Origin: Bacteroides helcogenes P 36-108
GTDB taxonomy: Bacteria > Bacteroidota > Bacteroidia > Bacteroidales > Bacteroidaceae
NCBI RefSeq assembly: GCF_000186225.1
Contig: NC_014933.1
Location: 2,976,001 to 3,040,000 of the forward strand
Direction of reading: 5' to 3'
Length of the DNA stretch: 64,000 nucleotides
Below the pieces are notes generated by a model that ran no database searches, was not told the DNA's origin, and saw only the letters and a list, made by a program, of their open reading frames with translations. Numbering within the stretch: the first letter of the stretch is position 1; each line of letters begins with the position of its first letter. Both the position numbers and the translations under genes were made by a program. Below, piece after piece: positions 59,120-64,000 of the stretch.

Positions 59120-60411
59120 AGCATCATATTTTTGAATTGTTCCATTATTTTATCCCGTTTATACGCTTCTTCCTTATTCAAGGCAAAGCCCATATACTTG
59201 CAAGCATGGTCATTCTTGAGGATACAAATGCACATCCGTTTGTAAGTAGGAATTTCCCGAAACTCTGCAATATCGATATCATCCAAATAATCCATGCGAA
59301 CCGGTTTTTTATGGGTTTTGTAGTTGGTCGAGTTCATCACTTCAAGAGAAACACCTGCATTTATCAACTTCTGAATAGTCTCGTCGCTGAGACATCCTCC
59401 TTTTGTACGCCAAAACTCAATACTTACTGTCAGCTTATTAAGGTAGTTTCTTCGGGCCTCTACTGGCAGAGTGGAAAGCAGAAATTGCATGAAACCTTTC
59501 CATGTATATCCTGCAGGCAGACGTACACTTTGCCATCCCATGGCACGCGTACCTCCATAAATCCCAGTAAAATTCACCCCGTTTACACGCCCTATCATCT
59601 TTCCCCACGTATTCGGATCGATGGCACGATAAAGGCGAAGACTCTCCTGGGCTTCACAAAGGAAAGGACTCGCCACGCGTTGACGTTCAATATTGACCCC
59701 CGCCTTGTAATACAAATCATACAGATGATTATAATCGAATCCAAATTTGCCATTAGCTGTCCAGACATCCGTAGTTTTCCAGTCAAAAATAGGATAAGCA
59801 TTGAAAATATCGTTTCCTATTTTAGAAGTCCACCGATAATTATGATACATCTGATATTTACGATTCAAATGGATACTGCGCCATCGGTTGAAACTCTCCT
59901 GTGTACGTATTCCTATCAAGAAACAGGAACGGACACTGTCCTTCTTCAGATGCAGCCACTTGGCAAAATGCATCTGGAACTCATAGTCCCACATCTCAGG
60001 AGTATAGAATGAAAAAGCTTCTTTAGTCAGACAATTCTTGGGCATCTGTCTCACCCAGATATCTTTCAAATCATCTTGCCACGGACGCCAGTAACTCTGG
60101 TACATCGAAGTACAGGTCGTCACGCGAAAAGGCACACAGACACGATATACTTCCAAAATGTCTTTGTTAGCCTCCAAAATGCGGTCCACGTAGTCGATAG
60201 TCACGCTGTACTGTATCTCATAATCCATATGAAATACACATAGTTTCCTGTCCAAACGATTGCACCGGATATAGTCAATACATAAATTCAGAAGTACACC
60301 GCTATCTTTACCACCAGAAAAAGAGACACATATCGTATCAAATTCCTTAAAAATAATCTCCAAACGCTCCAATGCAAGCTCATATACATTTTTAGGTGTA
60401 CTCATACTCAT
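59116..60411 (-). CDS. PAPS reductase-like/DUF3440 protein (IbrA-like)
   Basis: About 431 residues from ATG 60411. The ATP-pyrophosphatase loop SGGKDS is at 32-37 (CVSFSGGKDSGVLLNL), as in PAPS reductases, DndC and related adenylating enzymes. The rest fits DUF3440, with VRSCFLIGIRTQESFNRWR and YPIFDWKTTDVW. The redox Cys motif ECGLH of true PAPS reductases is absent, so sulfate reduction is unlikely. Its ATG overlaps the GNAT stop (ATGA), and its stop overlaps the ParB-like start, so three proteins are made in coupled fashion. An upstream ATG at 60444 lies inside the GNAT gene. Confidence 0.88.
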   Translation of the reverse strand: MSMSTPKNVYELALERLEIIFKEFDTICVSFSGGKDSGVLLNLCIDYIRCNRLDRKLCVFHMDYEIQYSVTIDYVDRILEANKDILEVYRVCVPFRVTTCTSMYQSYWRPWQDDLKDIWVRQMPKNCLTKEAFSFYTPEMWDYEFQMHFAKWLHLKKDSVRSCFLIGIRTQESFNRWRSIHLNRKYQMYHNYRWTSKIGNDIFNAYPIFDWKTTDVWTANGKFGFDYNHLYDLYYKAGVNIERQRVASPFLCEAQESLRLYRAIDPNTWGKMIGRVNGVNFTGIYGGTRAMGWQSVRLPAGYTWKGFMQFLLSTLPVEARRNYLNKLTVSIEFWRTKGGCLSDETIQKLINAGVSLEVMNSTNYKTHKKPVRMDYLDDIDIAEFREIPTYKRMCICILKNDHACKYMGFALNKEEAYKRDKIMEQFKNMML

Positions 60412-60803
60412 CTGGCCTTTTTCATTTTCACATAACGGGTCCAAACTTTTTCTTCCGCAAATCCCATCCCGCTAAAAACGTCTCTGTCCTCAAGAAAACT
60501 GACGGCGACAAACTCCTTCTCCTCATCCACTTCAGCAACTATTTTTTCCAATAATTGTTTCAGGACTTCATTTTGTTTATCTCTAATATAATAGTTATTA
60601 ATCACACATTCGTGCTTCTTGTATTCCACAGGAATAAATCCCACAACCATTTTTGCATCCAGAGCTATAAACCAGACATAATCTTCCGATGTACGAAAAG
60701 GATAGTTATAATTCTGCTTCAATACCTCCGGATTCATCACTAACGGGGCTACAAGCTGGTATAGCCGCTTGTCCGTTCCATGTAATTGAATAATTTGTAT
60801 CAT
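60408..60803 (-). CDS. GNAT-like acetyltransferase
   Basis: A 131-residue protein. The pattern FIALDAKMVVGFIPVEYKKHECVINNYYI (beta4-beta5 region), the following helix LKQLLEKIVAEV, and FLEDRDVFSGMGFAEEKVWTRYVKMKK at the end follow the GNAT fold, though the acetyl-CoA loop is weak. It opens the operon with the IbrA- and IbrB-like genes by a 4-bp ATGA overlap. Its acceptor is unknown; modification of a partner or a nucleotide product are both possible. Confidence 0.72.
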   Translation of the reverse strand: MIQIIQLHGTDKRLYQLVAPLVMNPEVLKQNYNYPFRTSEDYVWFIALDAKMVVGFIPVEYKKHECVINNYYIRDKQNEVLKQLLEKIVAEVDEEKEFVAVSFLEDRDVFSGMGFAEEKVWTRYVKMKKAR

Positions 60804-60955
60804 TCTGTGTCCGTTTTAAGAATTAGGTCTTAAATATAAAGGTTTATTAGATGTAAATATTCACCTTTTAAATAGATTTAAGAATAAAGCAAGATTATAT
60901 AAAATATTAATAAATAATTGAAATCCTTCAATTTGAAATATAGAAAGTCATTGTG

Positions 60956-62164
60956 TCAGATCTGCACAGACATCATTTTCCGAGCATAGCTCCATACCAC
61001 ACAGTAAGCTATTAGGGGAACGATAAATGCCATTACCATTGTTGAACGGTCAGCAATGATCCCCATCAACAGCGGTCCCACCACGCCACCTACCGGAGAC
61101 ATCATTAAAAAAGAAGATGCCCGTTTCGTATGACCTCCCAAGTCTCTCAAAGAAAGAGCAAAAATAGTAGGAAACATAATCGCCTCGAAAATATAGCCAC
61201 ACAAGAGTGCTGCTAATGAAACAACTCCTATATCAAATATAACCAATAAAGTTGTTATCACGGTTCCGGTGGCACAAATCAACAACATTTTCTCCGCACG
61301 GACGCGTCTCATAATCCAGCTACCGATAAAACGTCCCAACATGAACAGCCCCAATCCGCCAAAAGAAAGTACAAATGAAGCACTGCGAGCATTCATCCAA
61401 TTCTGTTCCACCACATAATTGATAAAAAAACTGTTGATGGAAATCTCTCCTACCTCATAAGCAAACAAAGCGATCAAACCAAAAACAAACAATTTGTGCG
61501 ACCATAGTCCTATTCTATTACCTTGCTCATCCACTTCCGCATGATGAACTATCTCCGGCAATCTTATTTTATAAAAGACCACAGCAACCGATAAAACAAC
61601 AATCCCCATGCAGATATAGGGCAATGCTACATTTCCCGTCCCTATCTGTCCGTCTTTTGAGAAAAGAAGAAGCCCGGCAAGAACCGGGGCACAGATACAG
61701 CCCAATCCATTGAAAGATTGTGCAAAATTCAGACGACTGGCAGCAGTTTCTTTTGCTCCCAACTCCGTGGCATAAGGATTTGCCGCTGTTTCAAGAAATG
61801 TCAGCCCACACCCGATTACAAATAATGCAAACAAAAAAAGGTTGAACGACAAACAATTTTGTCCGGGAATAAACAGCAATGCCCCAACTCCATAAAGCGA
61901 TAATCCGAAAACTACTCCTTTGCGATAGCCAAAACGACTGATAAATAAACCTGCAGGTATAGCCATGACGAAATATCCCATATACATCATCACCTGAATA
62001 AATGCTGAATGTGTTTTTGATATATCAAGCAATTCCTGAAAATGCTTGTTCAGCACATTCAGAATAGCGTGGGCAAATCCCCAAAGAAAAAAAAGAGAGG
62101 TAACCAATATAAAAGGGACAATGTATTGTTTACCAACCAATGGTATTTGTTTCTGTTTCATCAT
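60956..62164 (-). CDS. FucP-like sugar:H+ symporter (MFS)
   Basis: A 402-residue protein with 12 membrane helices. N-terminal FLWGFAHAILNVLNKHFQELLDISK, FVMAIPAGLFISRFGYRKGV and the ETAANPYATELG block (~124) are typical of the FucP/GluP sugar symporter group. Substrate could be fucose, glucose/galactose or another sugar; no sugar kinase or isomerase is adjacent. The gene lies just downstream of tRNA-Asp on the same strand. Confidence 0.88.
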   Translation of the reverse strand: MMKQKQIPLVGKQYIVPFILVTSLFFLWGFAHAILNVLNKHFQELLDISKTHSAFIQVMMYMGYFVMAIPAGLFISRFGYRKGVVFGLSLYGVGALLFIPGQNCLSFNLFLFALFVIGCGLTFLETAANPYATELGAKETAASRLNFAQSFNGLGCICAPVLAGLLLFSKDGQIGTGNVALPYICMGIVVLSVAVVFYKIRLPEIVHHAEVDEQGNRIGLWSHKLFVFGLIALFAYEVGEISINSFFINYVVEQNWMNARSASFVLSFGGLGLFMLGRFIGSWIMRRVRAEKMLLICATGTVITTLLVIFDIGVVSLAALLCGYIFEAIMFPTIFALSLRDLGGHTKRASSFLMMSPVGGVVGPLLMGIIADRSTMVMAFIVPLIAYCVVWSYARKMMSVQI

Positions 62165-62247
62165 ATTTTAAATAGTTTTGAAATCTCATTAAAATACATT
62201 GAGAGAATATATAACAAAAAAGGGAATAACAAAAGTTACTCCCTCTG

Positions 62248-62321
62248 CGGTGCGTACGGGACTCGAACCCGTGACCCCATGCGTGACAGGCATGTATTCT
62301 AACCAACTGAACTAACGCACC
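62248..62321 (-). tRNA. tRNA-Asp (GTC)
   Basis: A 74-nt cloverleaf on the minus strand. The acceptor stem GGTGCGT pairs with ACGCACC; the anticodon loop is CTGTCAC with anticodon GTC; the T-loop is GGTTCGAGTCC; the discriminator is G. The 3' CCA is not encoded. Confidence 0.95.
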
Positions 62322-62362
62322 ATAATTTCATTTTCTGTAGCTGTCTCTCTCGATTGCGGTTG

Positions 62363-62392
62363 CAAAGGTAGATATTTTTTTTAAAACTGCAA
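62363..62392 (-). promoter_or_regulatory. Promoter for tRNA-Asp
   Basis: On the minus strand a TTG (62390-62392) and TACCTTTG (62363-62370) are 19 bp apart, a consensus Bacteroides promoter, 41 bp before the tRNA. Confidence 0.7.
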
Positions 62393-62431
62393 TAGCAAAT
62401 AAGAAAAAAAACATCTTTTTTTTAACACAGA

Positions 62432-62460
62432 TTGATTATAAGAGATTTATGTTACCTTTG
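62432..62460 (+). promoter_or_regulatory. Promoter for aminotransferase gene
   Basis: TTG (62432-62434) and TACCTTTG (62453-62460) are 18 bp apart; the start codon is 23 bp further on. It is divergent from the tRNA promoter. Confidence 0.65.
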
Positions 62461-62483
62461 CAGAGAGTAAAAAAACAGAAACC

Positions 62484-63800
62484 ATGAAAAATACCCCTAT
62501 TGAACGTAAATTGATAGATGAAACCATCGAAGAATTCAAGATTGCAGACTTTTCTAAAGCCACTATCCGAGAAGTAAAAGCGATTGCCGCTAAAGCAGAA
62601 ACATCATCAGGAGTAGAATTTATCAAAATGGAAATGGGCGTTCCCGGTCTGCCTCCCTCCACCGTAGGTGTAAAAGCTGAGATCGAAGCATTACAAAACG
62701 GCATTGCCAGTCTATACCCTGATATTAATGGGCTACCCTCTCTAAAAGCCGAAGCTTCCCGCTTCATCAAGGCCTTTATGGATATAGACGTAGCACCCGA
62801 AGGATGTGTACCCGTCACAGGTTCTATGCAAGGTACGTTTGCCTCATTCCTCACTTGCTGTCAATGCAACACGAAGAAAGATACGATCCTTTTCATTGAT
62901 CCGGGTTTTCCGGTGCAAAAACAACAGTTGGTTGTAATGGGACAAAAATATGAAACTTTTGATGTTTATGATTATCGCGGAGACAAATTGAAGGAAAAAC
63001 TGGAAAGCTATCTTAAAAAAGGGAATATTTCTGCCATTGTTTATTCAAATCCCAATAATCCCAGTTGGATTTGCCTGAAAGAAGAAGAATTACGCATCAT
63101 TGGTGAACTTGCAACTTTGTATGATACCATTGTTTTGGAGGACCTTGCTTACTTTGCCATGGACTTCCGCCAAGACTTGAGTAAACCGTTCCATCCCCCT
63201 TACCAGCCATCCGTGGCACGCTACACCGATCATTACGTACTTCTGATTTCCGGTTCCAAAGCTTTCAGTTATGCGGGCCAGCGCATTGGTGTAAGTTGCA
63301 TCTCTGACAAACTTTATCACCGCGTATATCCGGAACTGACAAGACGATACGAAAGAGGGGCATTTGGTGCGGTATTCATTCACAGAGTGCTATATGCACT
63401 TTCTTCAGGAACAAGCCATTCTGCACAATACGCGCTTACGGCCATTCTGAAAGCTGCCAATGACGGAAAATATAATTTCCTCAATGAAGTGAAAGTATAT
63501 GGAGATCGTGCCCGCCGCCTGAAAGATATTTTTATACGCCACGGATTCCACTTGGTATATGACAATGATTTGGGTGAGCCCATTGCAGACGGCTTCTATT
63601 TTACTATCGGCTACCCCGGCATGAGCAGTGGTGAACTTGCCAGAGAATTGATGTACTATGGTGTAAGCGCTATTTCATTGGTGACTACCGGAAGCCATCA
63701 AGAAGGCCTGCGTGCCTGCACTTCTTTCATCCAAGAACATCAGTATGCCCAATTAGATGAACGCATGGCCATTTTTGCCGAAAATAATCCGATAAAATAG
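62484..63800 (+). CDS. PLP-dependent class I/II aminotransferase
   Basis: A 438-residue fold-type I enzyme. The PLP lysine is Lys259 in SGSKAFSYAGQRIG. SNPNNPSW (~190) and EDLAYFAMDFR (~220) are the family's Asn and Asp/Tyr PLP contacts. The amino donor and acceptor cannot be named; its N-terminus (~1-45) is longer than in aspartate aminotransferases. It has its own promoter. Confidence 0.9.
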   Translation: MKNTPIERKLIDETIEEFKIADFSKATIREVKAIAAKAETSSGVEFIKMEMGVPGLPPSTVGVKAEIEALQNGIASLYPDINGLPSLKAEASRFIKAFMDIDVAPEGCVPVTGSMQGTFASFLTCCQCNTKKDTILFIDPGFPVQKQQLVVMGQKYETFDVYDYRGDKLKEKLESYLKKGNISAIVYSNPNNPSWICLKEEELRIIGELATLYDTIVLEDLAYFAMDFRQDLSKPFHPPYQPSVARYTDHYVLLISGSKAFSYAGQRIGVSCISDKLYHRVYPELTRRYERGAFGAVFIHRVLYALSSGTSHSAQYALTAILKAANDGKYNFLNEVKVYGDRARRLKDIFIRHGFHLVYDNDLGEPIADGFYFTIGYPGMSSGELARELMYYGVSAISLVTTGSHQEGLRACTSFIQEHQYAQLDERMAIFAENNPIK

Positions 63801-64000
63801 AGCCATGCATTTATTTTTCATAAAACATTTTGTATATTAGGGGCATGCATAGCAATACGGACATATTCAAACGCAACTATATACAGCTCCATTCAAACAT
63901 ACATTTTCTATATTTATTTCCGGGAATGACATAGTTATCTGCAACCAACGGGCTATATGGCATCTATTCTTTCCCCAAAAACGCATGTCCTCAGATAAAT
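63801..64000. other. Non-coding end of window
   Basis: Two hundred bases without a recognisable gene, tRNA or strong terminator. A CATGCAT word occurs twice near its start. It may lead into a gene beyond the window. Confidence 0.4.

Noticed and set aside
62042..62302. An 86-codon plus-strand frame ending in GTRTRDPMRDRHVF
   Set aside because: It runs through tRNA-Asp on the opposite strand; this C-terminal word is a well-known translation artefact of tRNA-Asp genes.

Overview
The window is from a Bacteroides-type gut anaerobe (phylum Bacteroidota). The evidence is a SusC/SusD pair with its own ECF sigma and FecR-type anti-sigma, an Rnf complex opened by an RseC-like gene, an F-type ATP synthase operon in the atpD-C-x-B-E-F-H-A-G order, DUF4248, DUF3078 and DUF5106 families, and repeated -7 elements of the form TAnnTTTG with A+T-rich leaders and few clear Shine-Dalgarno sites. 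The species cannot be fixed from sequence reading alone.

Layout. 1-1.7 kb: end of a VirE/VapE-type gene, a DUF4248 gene and an HU-like gene, an accessory cassette common in Bacteroides. 1.8-10.3 kb: a small polysaccharide-utilization locus on the minus strand (ECF sigma, FecR anti-sigma, SusC, SusD, GH123-like glycosidase). 10.5-16.5 kb: pyrB-pyrI, a flavin reductase, an outer-membrane barrel, glyA, and the convergent fhs. 16.5-24.2 kb: a TlpA-like thioredoxin protein, a TonB-dependent receptor divergent from a sensor kinase/response regulator pair, an unknown secreted protein and an RmlD-like reductase. 24.2-31.7 kb: the full ATP synthase operon. 32-34.3 kb: a DUF5106 lipoprotein and galE. 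34.4-40.1 kb: rseC-rnfBCDGEA. 40.3-49.2 kb: a DUF3078 outer-membrane protein, pyrG-yidC, a MATE exporter and a DPP5-like S9 peptidase. 49.4-56.2 kb: AddA-like helicase/nuclease, a small unknown gene and AddB-like nuclease. 56.3-60.8 kb: a soluble REC-histidine kinase after a UDP-xylose synthase gene, and a translationally coupled GNAT / PAPS-reductase-like (IbrA) / ParB-like (IbrB) operon. 61-63.8 kb: a FucP-like transporter, tRNA-Asp and a PLP aminotransferase.

Much of the window is core metabolism and energy conservation: pyrimidine synthesis (pyrB, pyrI, pyrG), one-carbon flow (glyA, fhs), the Rnf ion pump and ATP synthase. Accessory parts are the VirE cassette, the sugar-utilization locus and the IbrA/IbrB-like operon.

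The most unusual signal is in the addA-addB gap at 52792-52895. Five 16-bp sites, all fitting TATC-N8-GATA, are spaced exactly 22 bp apart. The first is a perfect palindrome, and the last overlaps a -7 promoter element 23 bp before a small basic gene of unknown function. I read it as an operator array on one face of the helix. The second candidate for an undescribed system is the GNAT/IbrA/IbrB operon.
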